Shown: positions 47,051 through 55,619, counted from the stretch's first letter. The stretch: DNA of 64,000 bases from an uncultured Bacteroidales bacterium (GCA_902790595.1 CADASL010000003.1:273013-337012); one strand, 5' to 3'. Program-made: numbers and translations. Notes: generated by a model from the letters alone, not told the origin.

Positions 47051-49252
47051 ATGAAACGATATATAATACTTGTAATTGGTTTATTGTTAAGTATTTCTGT
47101 ATCTGCGCAGAAGTACAAGGAAGTGTATGAGAGCATAAAAAATCTTTCGGACAACGAGGCTTACCAGGTACTCCAAGAGTATTCGCGGCAGAGGAACAAC
47201 GCGCATCCGGCATCGCTCTACAAAATGGCGCTGATTCTTGAACACAGGTTTGACGCCTACGACCCGTTTTTGCAGTCCGATTTGTTGAGGCAGAGCATTT
47301 ACGATGCCGAGCTTTTTATGCAGTTGGCGCGGCTGAACCTGAACGAGAAAAACGCCAAGCAGGACAGTCGCTTTTTCGATGGCGTGAAGTCGGCCAACCC
47401 GAAGAAAGACCCTACGTTTCAGGAGATTGCCGATGCCATTGACGAGCATCAGAAAAAGATAAAGGCGTTCAAGGAGCTTTTTCTGGAAAACCACGACAAC
47501 TTGTATAACGCCGCCACAAAATACAACGAGTGCATCAGAATCTACAACGAAATCAACCAGAAAAACAGCAAGTTGAAAGACCTGTACTTTATGGTTGACG
47601 ACAAGTTCAAGAGTCAGCTCAACGAGCTGAAAACCAACTTCGATTCAACGCTTTATTTTCTGGGCAAATTGCAGAAATCGTTGCAGAAGCATCCGCTGCT
47701 CGGCTACAAGTTCGAGTACCATTTGAATCCGATTCTGGTGTACAGAATGCACGGCCTGACGCCGGCGAATTTTCTGGCTCCGACCATCGAACTTTGGGAT
47801 TACAAACAGTGGATAGAGACGTTTAACGACGTGTATAAGAAGGAGATAGACTTTTTGTATTCGAACATCGACGATGCCGACACCAAGAACAAAAAGTATG
47901 TTGCGCAACTTGGCGAGAGGAATATCGAAGGAATTCCGGCCGACTATCAGGTGCCGGTTTATCTGATTAACAAAATCTATAAATACGACTATGAGTCGTT
48001 GGCTAACTCGCTGCTGATTTTCCAGGAGGCGCAAATCAGATATGCGTATCAATTGGCTTCGTATCAACCTGATACTAACTTCCTTGCAATGGGGGTTAAC
48101 TATCCGGCAAGCGATTATTTTATGAGTGCAATCAAGAAGCGCCGCACGGCCGATTCACTGCTGGTACAGTTCAGCAAGGGTATCAACAAAGAGGGCATCA
48201 AGAAATACAGCGCTCTTTTCGAGAAAAAATACAAGGGAGAGAAGAACTTGCGGAAATACATTCAAGAGCAGCAAACATTTAATAGTGAGTTCTTTATCAA
48301 CTCGATTGACGATTATGCAAACCGCTTGCTCACAATGAAGCAGTTCGATACAGCCGACACGCATACAATGCTTTACAATGGTGATACCATTTACGCGCAA
48401 ATAGTAACGTCGGAAAAACTGCCGAAAAAAGGCTATTTCATTCATAGTGAGCAGATTGTTGACAAAAACTTGATTTTGGTTTCGGGCTCGTATCTCGACA
48501 AAAAAGGAGACCAGTCGGGTTTTGTGGCCAGCATCGACACGCTGCGTAACATCAACTGGCTCAAGACTTTCAAACAGGGAGAGGGCAAACGGTCGTGCCT
48601 GTTTGCGTCGGCGGTCAACGATGAGGTGGTAACCATTGTAACATCGACTTCGAAAACGGGAGCCATCCGCAATTTTATGGTTCTGATGGACAAGGCCGGC
48701 AACCAGAAGCAATCGGTTGAGGTGAAGGTGAAAGCAATTCCGCGCAAGCTGATGGTTGACGACATCGACAACAAATACATTGTGCTCTTTTGCGGCACTA
48801 ATCCGCAGTCGTTTGTCAAGGAGACTTGCGAGATGCACGTCTGCTGCCTCGACTCGAAGTTTAAAACCTTGTGGGACAAGCAGCTGCATTTCGACGGATA
48901 CACTTGCAATATGATTAAAACCGACGATGTTTATTACATTTTCGGGGCGTTCAGCAAGATGCACAGCCTTGACGATGAGGACATCGACCTTAACGGCAGC
49001 TCCGGATTGTTTGTCTATTCAATCGACAACAGCGGTAACTGGCTGAACGGCAACAACTACGAGGCCAGCCGGACTATCTACCCAATGTGGATTTCGAAAT
49101 GCGACAACACCACTTTCGAGGTTGTTTCGGCACTCGACAGCGAGCCCCGCAAGGCAGTCGGGAACGATGAGGACGAACCCGAGCCGGTGAAAGGCGCTTA
49201 TATGAGGTTCACTTTCAACTGCGAAGAGGTGTTCAGCAGTGTGGGCAGATAG
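47051..49252 (+). CDS. Large exported protein of unknown function in the CHAT operon
   Basis: The ATG at 47051 (MKRYIILVIGLLLSISVSAQ) gives 733 residues with a clean signal peptide. Residues 25-460 are charged and helical. Residues 470-720 are strand-rich with propeller-like units such as LILVSGSYLDKKGDQSGFVA and YYIFGAFSKM. An Asp/Glu stretch (GNDEDEPEPVKG) lies near the end. I recognise no family. It starts 20 bases after the OmpA gene, so it is co-transcribed with CHAT and OmpA and is a plausible substrate or partner of the CHAT protein. Confidence 0.75.
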   Translation: MKRYIILVIGLLLSISVSAQKYKEVYESIKNLSDNEAYQVLQEYSRQRNNAHPASLYKMALILEHRFDAYDPFLQSDLLRQSIYDAELFMQLARLNLNEKNAKQDSRFFDGVKSANPKKDPTFQEIADAIDEHQKKIKAFKELFLENHDNLYNAATKYNECIRIYNEINQKNSKLKDLYFMVDDKFKSQLNELKTNFDSTLYFLGKLQKSLQKHPLLGYKFEYHLNPILVYRMHGLTPANFLAPTIELWDYKQWIETFNDVYKKEIDFLYSNIDDADTKNKKYVAQLGERNIEGIPADYQVPVYLINKIYKYDYESLANSLLIFQEAQIRYAYQLASYQPDTNFLAMGVNYPASDYFMSAIKKRRTADSLLVQFSKGINKEGIKKYSALFEKKYKGEKNLRKYIQEQQTFNSEFFINSIDDYANRLLTMKQFDTADTHTMLYNGDTIYAQIVTSEKLPKKGYFIHSEQIVDKNLILVSGSYLDKKGDQSGFVASIDTLRNINWLKTFKQGEGKRSCLFASAVNDEVVTIVTSTSKTGAIRNFMVLMDKAGNQKQSVEVKVKAIPRKLMVDDIDNKYIVLFCGTNPQSFVKETCEMHVCCLDSKFKTLWDKQLHFDGYTCNMIKTDDVYYIFGAFSKMHSLDDEDIDLNGSSGLFVYSIDNSGNWLNGNNYEASRTIYPMWISKCDNTTFEVVSALDSEPRKAVGNDEDEPEPVKGAYMRFTFNCEEVFSSVGR

Positions 49253-49273
49253 ATTTGTTAAGGCTTTTTATTA

Positions 49274-49302
49274 TTTGTTTTTGAAGAACATACTTAACTT
49301 TG
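49274..49302 (+). promoter_or_regulatory. Promoter of rbfA
   Basis: TTTG (49274-49277), a 17-base spacer and TAACTTTG (49295-49302) match the phylum consensus. It lies 20 bases before the rbfA ATG. Confidence 0.6.
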
Positions 49303-49322
49303 CCGCAAAAAAATAATTGAAT

Positions 49323-49667
49323 ATGGAAGAGTTAACACCACGCCAGAATAAAGTTTCGCGGCTGATTCAGAAAGATTTGGCCGAGATGTTCCAAAACTAT
49401 GCCCGCAGCTGGTTCAAGGGCTCGATAATTACCGTTTCGGTAGTGCGCATCAGCCCCGACCTTTCGGTGGCGAAAGTCTATTTGAGCATCTTTCCCGACA
49501 ATCGTCGCGACGAGATAATGAACTCAATATCAGCGCACAGCAAGGAAATCCGCTTTCAATTGGGAAACCGCATCCACAATCAGGTGCGCATCATTCCCGA
49601 ACTGAATTTCTTCATCGACGATTCGCTCGACTATCTTGAAAACATCGAGAAACTGCTTAAACAATAA
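49323..49667 (+). CDS. rbfA: Ribosome-binding factor A
   Basis: This 114-residue protein starts at ATG 49323 (MEELTPRQNKVSRLIQKDL). RbfA binds the 30S subunit late in assembly and helps 16S rRNA 5' end maturation. Seen are the KH-like fold with VSVVRISPDLSVAKVYLSIF and the PELNFFIDDSLDYLENIEKLL tail, both typical. It precedes the Lol-type permease gene by 12 bases, so the two are co-transcribed. Confidence 0.93.
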   Translation: MEELTPRQNKVSRLIQKDLAEMFQNYARSWFKGSIITVSVVRISPDLSVAKVYLSIFPDNRRDEIMNSISAHSKEIRFQLGNRIHNQVRIIPELNFFIDDSLDYLENIEKLLKQ

Positions 49668-49679
49668 CTGTTTACGACA

Positions 49680-50918
49680 ATGAATCTGTCGGCTTTTGTG
49701 GCTCGCCGCTATTTGTTCTCAAAGAAATCGCACAACATCATCAATGTCATTTCGGCGATTTCGCTGGTTGGCGTGGCGGTGTGCACAATGGCGCTGGTTA
49801 TTGTGCTGTCGGTTTTCAACGGGTTCGACAGCCTCATCAAGTCGATGTTCAGCAATTTCGACCCCGACATTAAAATCACTCCGGCGCAAGGCAAAGTGCT
49901 TGATCCACAGAGTGATAAGATAAAGTCAGTTCTTCAGCTCACCTGCATTGATGTTTCTTGCGAGACGCTTGAGGAGAACGTGCTGCTCGAGTATGACAAG
50001 CATATGAATCCCGGCATCATCAAGGGCGTGCCGGAGCAGTACCGCCAGCTCACCGGCATCGACACACTGGTGATTAACGGCACTTTCACCCTCGACGATG
50101 GTCATCGCCCGATGGCTGTTGTGGGCTCAGGTTTGGCCTATTATCTGTCGGTGAACGTCAATTTTGTCAGTCCGATTTTCATCTACGTGCCCAAGCGCAA
50201 CGGCCGCATATCAATGAACCCCGAGCGGGCATTCAGCAAGTCGTACATCTACCCGTCGGGAGTTTTTGCCGTTCAGCAGGAAATTGACACGCGGTATATG
50301 CTTGTGCCACTCGATTTTGCACGGAAGGTGCTCGAATATTCAACACAGGCCAGCGCCATCGAAATCAAACTCAAGCCCGGCAACGATGCTGACAAAATCC
50401 GCGCCGAGATGGCTCAAATGCTTGGCCCTGAGTATGTTGTGCGCACGCAGTACCAGCAGCACGAGTTGCTTTACAAAGTGATGAAATCGGAAAAATTCGC
50501 CATCTACCTGATACTCACCTTCATACTTTTGATAGGCAGTTTCAATATGATTGGCTCGCTGGCGATGCTGATTATCGACAAGAAAGATGATATTAAAACC
50601 CTGAGTCACATTGGGTTAAGCAAGCAGGGCATCCGGCGGATTTTTGCCAGCGAGGGCCGCTTGATAAGCATCGGCGGCGCTTTGGCGGGTCTGCTGCTGG
50701 GCTTTGTGGTGTGCTGGCTTCAGCAGACGTACGGTTTTCTGAAACTCGACTCAATGGGCTCGTTCGTCATCAGCGACTACCCCGTGAAAATGATGTGGAC
50801 CGACTTTGTGCTGGTGCTTGTAACCGTGGTGGGCATTGGGCTGCTGGCCTCGTGGTACCCCATCAGGTTGTTCACAAAACGCTATCTGTCTGATTTTCCC
50901 GACGAGGCGGAACAATAA
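49680..50918 (+). CDS. LolC/LolE-like ABC transporter permease
   Basis: This 412-residue FtsX-type permease begins with FVARRYLFSKKSHNIINVIS, the family's N-terminal signature. One transmembrane helix (about 25-50), a large periplasmic domain (about 55-270) and three C-terminal helices follow. In the LolCDE system such permeases release lipoproteins from the inner membrane to LolA. The ATPase LolD and carrier LolA are not in the window. Bacteroidota usually encode one LolC/E-like protein that could form a homodimer. Confidence 0.88.
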   Translation: MNLSAFVARRYLFSKKSHNIINVISAISLVGVAVCTMALVIVLSVFNGFDSLIKSMFSNFDPDIKITPAQGKVLDPQSDKIKSVLQLTCIDVSCETLEENVLLEYDKHMNPGIIKGVPEQYRQLTGIDTLVINGTFTLDDGHRPMAVVGSGLAYYLSVNVNFVSPIFIYVPKRNGRISMNPERAFSKSYIYPSGVFAVQQEIDTRYMLVPLDFARKVLEYSTQASAIEIKLKPGNDADKIRAEMAQMLGPEYVVRTQYQQHELLYKVMKSEKFAIYLILTFILLIGSFNMIGSLAMLIIDKKDDIKTLSHIGLSKQGIRRIFASEGRLISIGGALAGLLLGFVVCWLQQTYGFLKLDSMGSFVISDYPVKMMWTDFVLVLVTVVGIGLLASWYPIRLFTKRYLSDFPDEAEQ

Positions 50919-51017
50919 CAAGGCTGTTTCGGCCTGAAAACCAACTCGCAATTTGCAAATCAATCATTCCGATTTTTTGCTATCTTGCAATCGTGTAACA
51001 ATAAATCTTTTGTAGAA

Positions 51018-51317
51018 ATGACCATCGCCGGCATCAATATTCTAGCCACACGCATATCACCCATTGCCGCAAAATATGGAGTGACAAGGATGAAACTTTT
51101 CGGCTCGCGTGCCCGTGGCGACCACAACCCACAAAGCGACTACGATTTTCTGATTAGCCGCGGCCGGATGAGGTCTTTATTGCAATATTCGGCTTTTGTG
51201 GCAGAGCTTGAATCGGTTTTGGGAACGCACGTCGATGTGATTACTGATACTTCCGATGATAAACAATTAATAACTACAGCTGAAACCGAAGGCGTGGAGA
51301 TTTATGGAAGCAAGTGA
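51018..51317 (+). CDS. mntA: Minimal nucleotidyltransferase antitoxin MntA
   Basis: The ATG at 51018 gives 99 residues. The catalytic motif GSRARGDHNPQSDYD fits GSx10DxD exactly (Gly29-Ser30, Asp41, Asp43), and Asp73 in HVDVIT completes the triad. In the studied MntA-HepT pair the antitoxin transfers AMP groups to a Tyr of the toxin and silences it. It overlaps the toxin gene by 14 bases, the usual gene order. All catalytic residues are present, so it should be active. Confidence 0.9.
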   Translation: MTIAGINILATRISPIAAKYGVTRMKLFGSRARGDHNPQSDYDFLISRGRMRSLLQYSAFVAELESVLGTHVDVITDTSDDKQLITTAETEGVEIYGSK

Positions 51318-51663
51318 GCGTGACCAACTGATAATGAACAAAATAATGAGGTACTGCGACGAGATAGCGCAAACTCATAAAAGTTTCGGGACGAAGAAAG
51401 AGTTGTTTTTCGACAAAGAAAACGGCTTTATCTATCGCAACTCCATTTCAATGCCCATTCTTCAAATTGGCGAACTTGTGAAAAATCTTTCTGACGAATT
51501 CAAAACCGAGCACGTTGGCGTGCCTTGGCGCGATATTGGAAGAATGAGAGACTTATTCGCTCATCGCTATGGCACAATCGACTATGAAATGACTTGGAAC
51601 ACGTCGGTAGAAGATGTGGCAGATTTAAAGAAGTATATTGAAAAGATAAGAAACGACAAGTAG
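51304..51663 (+). CDS. hepT: HEPN ribonuclease toxin HepT (DUF86)
   Basis: This 119-residue all-helical HEPN protein carries the motif RDLFAHRY (Arg82, His87, Tyr89), an exact Rx4HxY. Arg and His form the RNase site, and Tyr is the residue AMPylated by MntA in studied systems. HEPN toxins cut mRNA or tRNA. The start lies inside mntA, so translation is coupled. The pair is intact. Confidence 0.92.
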   Translation: MEASERDQLIMNKIMRYCDEIAQTHKSFGTKKELFFDKENGFIYRNSISMPILQIGELVKNLSDEFKTEHVGVPWRDIGRMRDLFAHRYGTIDYEMTWNTSVEDVADLKKYIEKIRNDK

Positions 51664-51747
51664 CAATTATCACTGAATTAAATAAATAACGGTGCACCTT
51701 ACTGCGAAAATTTTCAAAAAATCACCCCAAAAATTTTTCAAAATCTA

Positions 51748-51819
51748 TTTCTAACCAAACATATCCAAACCAATCCGAAATCTTGTTTTAGGATTAATTC
51801 AGGTTCGTTTGGTTAGAAA
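51748..51819. repeat. Nested inverted repeat between hepT and folK
   Basis: TTTCTAACCAAAC (51748-51760) and GTTTGGTTAGAAA (51807-51819) are perfect 13-bp inverted arms. An inner pair AATCC/GGATT lies at 51772-51776 and 51791-51795. It sits between convergent genes and could be a bidirectional transcription barrier, a structured RNA or a very short mobile remnant. Flanking AT-rich bases show no gene. Confidence 0.55.
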
Positions 51820-51906
51820 CAAAATCTTTAAAATCAAACACTTATAAGTTTTATTCATATTTCTCGCAAAGCGTAGCACCTAAAAACCAACATTTGATTG
51901 CGTTTT

Positions 51907-52386
51907 TTATTTCCTTACCACTGCTTTATCATCACAAACCGCTGCCAGTTGTCTCACGGTCAAGCCGAAGACTGGATGCACAAAATCAGCCGCCACATCG
52001 CACAGCGGCCGCAGCACAAAATTGCGACGGTGCATAAGCGGGTGCGGCACTTGCAGGTCGGGCTGGCTGATGATTTGCTGGCCGAAAAACACAATGTCAA
52101 TGTCGATGGTGCGGGGCTCGTAACCATTGCCGCTGCGCGTGCGGCCAAGCTCGGCTTCAATTTGCAGACACAGCTCAAGAACGGCGTGCGGTTCAAGCTC
52201 GGTTTCGGCCACAACAACCTGATTCAGAAACATCTGCTCGGCATTGAAACCCCACGGCTCCGACTGATAGACAGCCGATTTGCTCACAATGCGCCCAATG
52301 CGGCGACCTATCATCGCGACAGCGTTTTGCAAATAATTCCGCGTATCGCCAATATTACCGCCCAGGCACAGGTAAACCTTTTCCAT
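51907..52386 (-). CDS. folK: 2-amino-4-hydroxy-6-hydroxymethyldihydropteridine diphosphokinase
   Basis: This 159-residue folate-pathway enzyme (HPPK) transfers diphosphate from ATP to hydroxymethyl-dihydropterin. Seen are LCLGGNIGD near the N-terminus, YQSEPWG, and the signature EPRTIDIDIVFFG, followed by PHPLMHRRNFVLRPL. Length and motifs are normal. It starts two bases after the Rieske-like lipoprotein gene, which therefore leads the operon. Confidence 0.95.
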   Translation of the reverse strand: MEKVYLCLGGNIGDTRNYLQNAVAMIGRRIGRIVSKSAVYQSEPWGFNAEQMFLNQVVVAETELEPHAVLELCLQIEAELGRTRSGNGYEPRTIDIDIVFFGQQIISQPDLQVPHPLMHRRNFVLRPLCDVAADFVHPVFGLTVRQLAAVCDDKAVVRK

Positions 52387-52388
52387 AA

Positions 52389-52838
52389 TCAGTTGAAAAT
52401 GCGCAAATAAGGTTCGTTGTAGCTCACGCGGTAGCTCTTGAGTGAGTGGCGCGCCTTGCCGCTGGTGGGCATTCCGCAGTTGACAAGCTCAAACTTTGAG
52501 CCGCAGACCGGGCAGACGGCGCCCGCAATGTTGCCTTCGTCGAGTGTGACGGCGCAAGTGTCGCTCACCTCGTAGGTGCAGGTGCAGTCGTAGGCGTTGA
52601 AAATCGATTCCGACAGCCTGTAAACAATGATTCCGTTGTTGCCGTAGCCTTCGTTTTTGATAACAATGCGGCCGCCATCGCTCTGTAAATCAATATATTT
52701 CGCGTCAAGCGTGTTTATTCTGACCCTCACTTCAACCCAAGGAACAACGTTCTCGTCGGGGTTGATGCACGAAACAAAAACCGCCGATGTTGCTAAAACG
52801 CAAAAAATGAGTACTTTTGAAAGTGATTTGTAGAACAT
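52389..52838 (-). CDS. Rieske-like lipoprotein with cysteine ligands
   Basis: This 149-residue lipoprotein has a signal ending AVFVSC (lipidated Cys near 24). The remainder looks like a Rieske fold: a first loop DCTCTYE and a second loop CPVCGSKFEL, then SYRVSYNEPYLRI. True Rieske clusters use CxH and CxxH; here both His positions are Cys, so the site is C-x-C plus C-x-x-C, with two further Cys nearby. It could hold zinc or a 4-Cys iron-sulfur centre, or be disulfide-bonded. The start codon is only four bases from the divergent gene at 52843. Confidence 0.7.
   Translation of the reverse strand: MFYKSLSKVLIFCVLATSAVFVSCINPDENVVPWVEVRVRINTLDAKYIDLQSDGGRIVIKNEGYGNNGIIVYRLSESIFNAYDCTCTYEVSDTCAVTLDEGNIAGAVCPVCGSKFELVNCGMPTSGKARHSLKSYRVSYNEPYLRIFN
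52790..52819 (+). promoter_or_regulatory. Promoter of the gene at 52843, inside the lipoprotein gene
   Basis: TTG (52790-52792), a 19-base spacer and TACTTTTG (52812-52819) match the consensus. It lies within the first codons of the divergent lipoprotein gene. Confidence 0.5.
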
Positions 52839-52842
52839 TGCG

Positions 52843-53259
52843 ATGACGAAATTTGTTGCAAATATATTGTTTTTATTGCTGGCCGCGGCACCGTTGACGG
52901 CTTCGGCCCAATATCAGTATATGATAGACAAACATCCGCTCAAGAAGCGCCACAGCGTCAAGAGCGACATCGACGAGATGAAGCAGAACGTTGAGGAGTA
53001 CAAGCTGTTGAGGAAGCAGGCCAAGGAGGACCGCAAAGTTTCGCGAATGACAATGAGCCACACCTACAAAATCCAGACGCGCAAGGTGCGCCGGCGTATG
53101 ATGGCGTCGCGGTGCGAGGCGGCCAAATTCAACGGCGACCATCACTTCTGGTGCGAGCCGCTGCATATGTTTTTGCGCCACGGCGATGCTATTCCAATCC
53201 GCCTCAGGCAAAACAAATGCAGAATGACCACAGTGAAAAAGAAACAGAAAAATGGATGA
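52843..53259 (+). CDS. Small exported basic protein
   Basis: This 138-residue protein has a signal peptide (ILFLLLAAAPLTASAQ). The mature part is strongly basic, with a helical stretch (KSDIDEMKQNVEEYKLLRKQ) and RKVRRRMMASRCE. It has two Cys in the tail half. No family is recognised. It overlaps the next gene by 8 bases, so they form a two-gene operon that ends at the terminator at 53605. Confidence 0.65.
   Translation: MTKFVANILFLLLAAAPLTASAQYQYMIDKHPLKKRHSVKSDIDEMKQNVEEYKLLRKQAKEDRKVSRMTMSHTYKIQTRKVRRRMMASRCEAAKFNGDHHFWCEPLHMFLRHGDAIPIRLRQNKCRMTTVKKKQKNG
52859..52866 (-). promoter_or_regulatory. -7 box of the Rieske-like lipoprotein, inside the divergent gene
   Basis: The minus strand reads TATATTTG, a perfect TAnnTTTG, 20 bases before the lipoprotein ATG. 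It lies in the signal-peptide codons of the plus-strand gene. Confidence 0.45.
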
Positions 53260-53587
53260 TTTTGCTGATTTACTGAAATATATTGTTCCGTTAGCCATTG
53301 CCATCGGAGTGTCGATTTTTAAAAAAGCCGACAAGGAGACCGAGAAGAAAGTGGTTCGTGAGGAGCCGGAATACAAATATCGCTCGGCGGCCGACGTCAT
53401 TCCAAAGCCTGATTTGCGAAAGAAGAAAAAGAAAAAACCCGCTTCACAAGTGCCGGAGGAGGGCGAGCGGGCCATTGTCACCGAGGTTCCTGAAGAGGCA
53501 GAAATCATTGAAACAGAGCCGGAAAAACCCGTGTTCGACGCCCGAGAGGCAGTGATTTATTCCACAATCCTGGAGCGAAAATATTAA
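53252..53587 (+). CDS. Small single-pass membrane protein with charged tail
   Basis: This 111-residue protein has one N-terminal hydrophobic helix (LLKYIVPLAIAIGVSIF), then a long charged, proline-rich tail (KKKKKKPAS, EEGERAIVTEVPEEAEIIE) that should face the cytoplasm. Homologous small proteins are common in Bacteroidales without an assigned role. It overlaps the upstream gene by 8 bases. Confidence 0.65.
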   Translation: MDDFADLLKYIVPLAIAIGVSIFKKADKETEKKVVREEPEYKYRSAADVIPKPDLRKKKKKKPASQVPEEGERAIVTEVPEEAEIIETEPEKPVFDAREAVIYSTILERKY

Positions 53588-53604
53588 GCGACTATAAACA
53601 AGTG

Positions 53605-53648
53605 AACAGCCCCGCTGGCATCTGACCGACGGGGCTGTTTCTATTTAA
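53605..53648 (+). terminator. Terminator of the small two-gene operon
   Basis: A perfect 10-bp stem AACAGCCCCG/CGGGGCTGTT (53605-53614 and 53630-53639) is followed by a T-rich tail. It also separates this operon from the convergent GH5 gene. Confidence 0.85.
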
Positions 53649-53676
53649 TGCGTTTTCAAACTGCGTTGCCGAAGAC

Positions 53677-55605
53677 TCAATCCTCGAACCGTATATCCTT
53701 GATGGTCACCTTTTTGCCGCCAACCGTCCAGAATCCGGCAATGTAGATGTGCGCCGGGTCGATGGCGTTCTTATTCTTGTACTTCATAGCCGTGAGGTCG
53801 ATTTTGAGCTCAAGGTTTGAACCGAAATCGAACATTGCCGGGTCCGACCAGTAGTTGTTCTTGTCGAACAGGCGGAATGACAGGCCCGAGCCGCTCTCGT
53901 TGCTCTCAAGCTCGATGACCAGATAGCGCGCGCCCGAAAAATCAGCTCCCGACGGGTAGCGCCAGCCTGCAAAACCATACTGGCCGGTGCTGAAGGTGCG
54001 TGTTTTTTCGTCGTAAGTGCCTGTTTCCCAGATGCTGGGGTCGAAAACCGAGGCCGAGAAATCGAACGGGTCGATAACCACAAAATCGGCCGTTGAGGTG
54101 TAGGTTTTATCGCCGTCGGTTACCGTTACGCGCACCGATGCCGGGCCGCAGCCCACAGCGGCAAACACACCGTTGCCCAAATGGCTGACAATGCTGTCGC
54201 CCGCTGTCAGCTCAAAGCTGAAATTGCCCTCGGTGGCAACGGCGCGGTAGCCGTCCTCATAGTTCAGAATGGGCTCCACCTTGAATCGTCCGCCCTTGGT
54301 TATCACGCTTGGCAGTTTGGTGCCGATGCCCGTCACACTTCCGTGATTCTCAACACCGCTGGCATAGTCGCGGAACCAGTGGTAGCACGGCCACGGGCAG
54401 GCCTCGGGGTCGTTGAGGAAGGTGTAGTTGCCTTCGGTGCCGGGTTTGTCGGTGAACTTTGCCAGAAGGTCGGGCGAGGTGAAGAGCAGCCAGCTCACAT
54501 TGCCCTCTTTATCGGCAATCAGCTTGAAGTTGGCGCCAAAGCCGCTGCCGCCGGCCACGCCTGTGTAGGCCTTGCCCCACGACTTGTTGTATTTGGCCGG
54601 AGCCCAGTCCATTTCGGTAACCATCACAGGCGCAAAATCGGCCACGGGCTTAACCTTCTCGTCCCAGCCTTTCTGAAACGACTCGTAGCCGCCGTTGTCC
54701 TCAATGTCGCCGTGGTCGGGATTCTCGCCGTCGCTGCCCATCCAGCCCGGATAAACGTGCACGGCATAGCCGATGTTCTCGCCCTCAACGGGATTTTTGG
54801 CAAAACCCGCGTAGTTGCCCTGATAGGCCGGGCCGGGAATCCACAGAACGTTTTTGCAGCCGTTCTCGCGCATACGGTCCACAATGGCTTGGAAATACTC
54901 CTTGCAGGCGTCGAACTGGCTCTGCGACCAGCTGCCCGTTGAGCCGTCGGTGCCAACAATGTCAACCGGCTCGTTGGCCAGCTCGAACATCACCATCGGG
55001 TTGTTTTTCAGTTTCTTATGTTTCGAGACGATGTTCCAAACCTTCAGCAGGTATTTCTGGTACTTGTCGCCCACCTTGATAACGTGCGGGCAGACGCCCG
55101 GAGGCCGCATAACAACGTACATTCCGTGCCGGGTGATATATTCGGCCATCGGCACAAAAACATCGTCCAGATAGTCCTTAAAACGCGTCTCGTCGAAAGC
55201 TGAGATGTCGTTCTCGCCTGTGGTCTGCACGCCCGGCGTGTTGCTCCAGTAAGGGTCCATATGCAGGCGCACGAAATCCATTGCCCAGCCGGCGCGCTGA
55301 ATGTCGTCAATCAGGCCCTGGTTGTAGTCGAGGCAGGCCTCAACATCGTAGTTGCTCCAACGGGTTCCCTGCTCGTTGAACCACGGGCTGTAGGTCTGCG
55401 CAAAGCCGTGCAGAGTGAGAATCTTGCCGTCGGGGCTTTTCAAATAGCGGCCGTCAACGTAAACGCCGTTGTACGTCTCTTCAACCTTGGCAGTATCGGG
55501 TTGGGGAGCCGGCGTTGGCTCGGGAACGGGGTCCGAATTGTCGTCGCAGCAGACAAAGGCCGCCATCAGCGAAAAAGCAAGTGATAATCTGAGTAAATGT
55601 TTCAT
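53677..55605 (-). CDS. GH5 glycoside hydrolase lipoprotein (endoglucanase/glycoceramidase-like)
   Basis: The ATG at 55605 is chosen over a GTG three codons earlier. The 642-residue lipoprotein has a signal ending AAFVCC, a Pro-rich linker (PEPTPAPQPD), and a GH5 TIM barrel at about 50-410. The catalytic acid/base is Glu212 in ELANEP and the nucleophile Glu331 in MVTEMDW. An Ig-like region (about 420-510) and a C-terminal beta-sandwich resembling a carbohydrate-binding module follow. It probably acts at the outer membrane on beta-glycans; the substrate is unclear. No SusC/SusD pair is adjacent, so it is not a classical utilisation locus. Confidence 0.88.
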   Translation of the reverse strand: MKHLLRLSLAFSLMAAFVCCDDNSDPVPEPTPAPQPDTAKVEETYNGVYVDGRYLKSPDGKILTLHGFAQTYSPWFNEQGTRWSNYDVEACLDYNQGLIDDIQRAGWAMDFVRLHMDPYWSNTPGVQTTGENDISAFDETRFKDYLDDVFVPMAEYITRHGMYVVMRPPGVCPHVIKVGDKYQKYLLKVWNIVSKHKKLKNNPMVMFELANEPVDIVGTDGSTGSWSQSQFDACKEYFQAIVDRMRENGCKNVLWIPGPAYQGNYAGFAKNPVEGENIGYAVHVYPGWMGSDGENPDHGDIEDNGGYESFQKGWDEKVKPVADFAPVMVTEMDWAPAKYNKSWGKAYTGVAGGSGFGANFKLIADKEGNVSWLLFTSPDLLAKFTDKPGTEGNYTFLNDPEACPWPCYHWFRDYASGVENHGSVTGIGTKLPSVITKGGRFKVEPILNYEDGYRAVATEGNFSFELTAGDSIVSHLGNGVFAAVGCGPASVRVTVTDGDKTYTSTADFVVIDPFDFSASVFDPSIWETGTYDEKTRTFSTGQYGFAGWRYPSGADFSGARYLVIELESNESGSGLSFRLFDKNNYWSDPAMFDFGSNLELKIDLTAMKYKNKNAIDPAHIYIAGFWTVGGKKVTIKDIRFED

Positions 55606-55619
55606 AATATGCACTTTAA

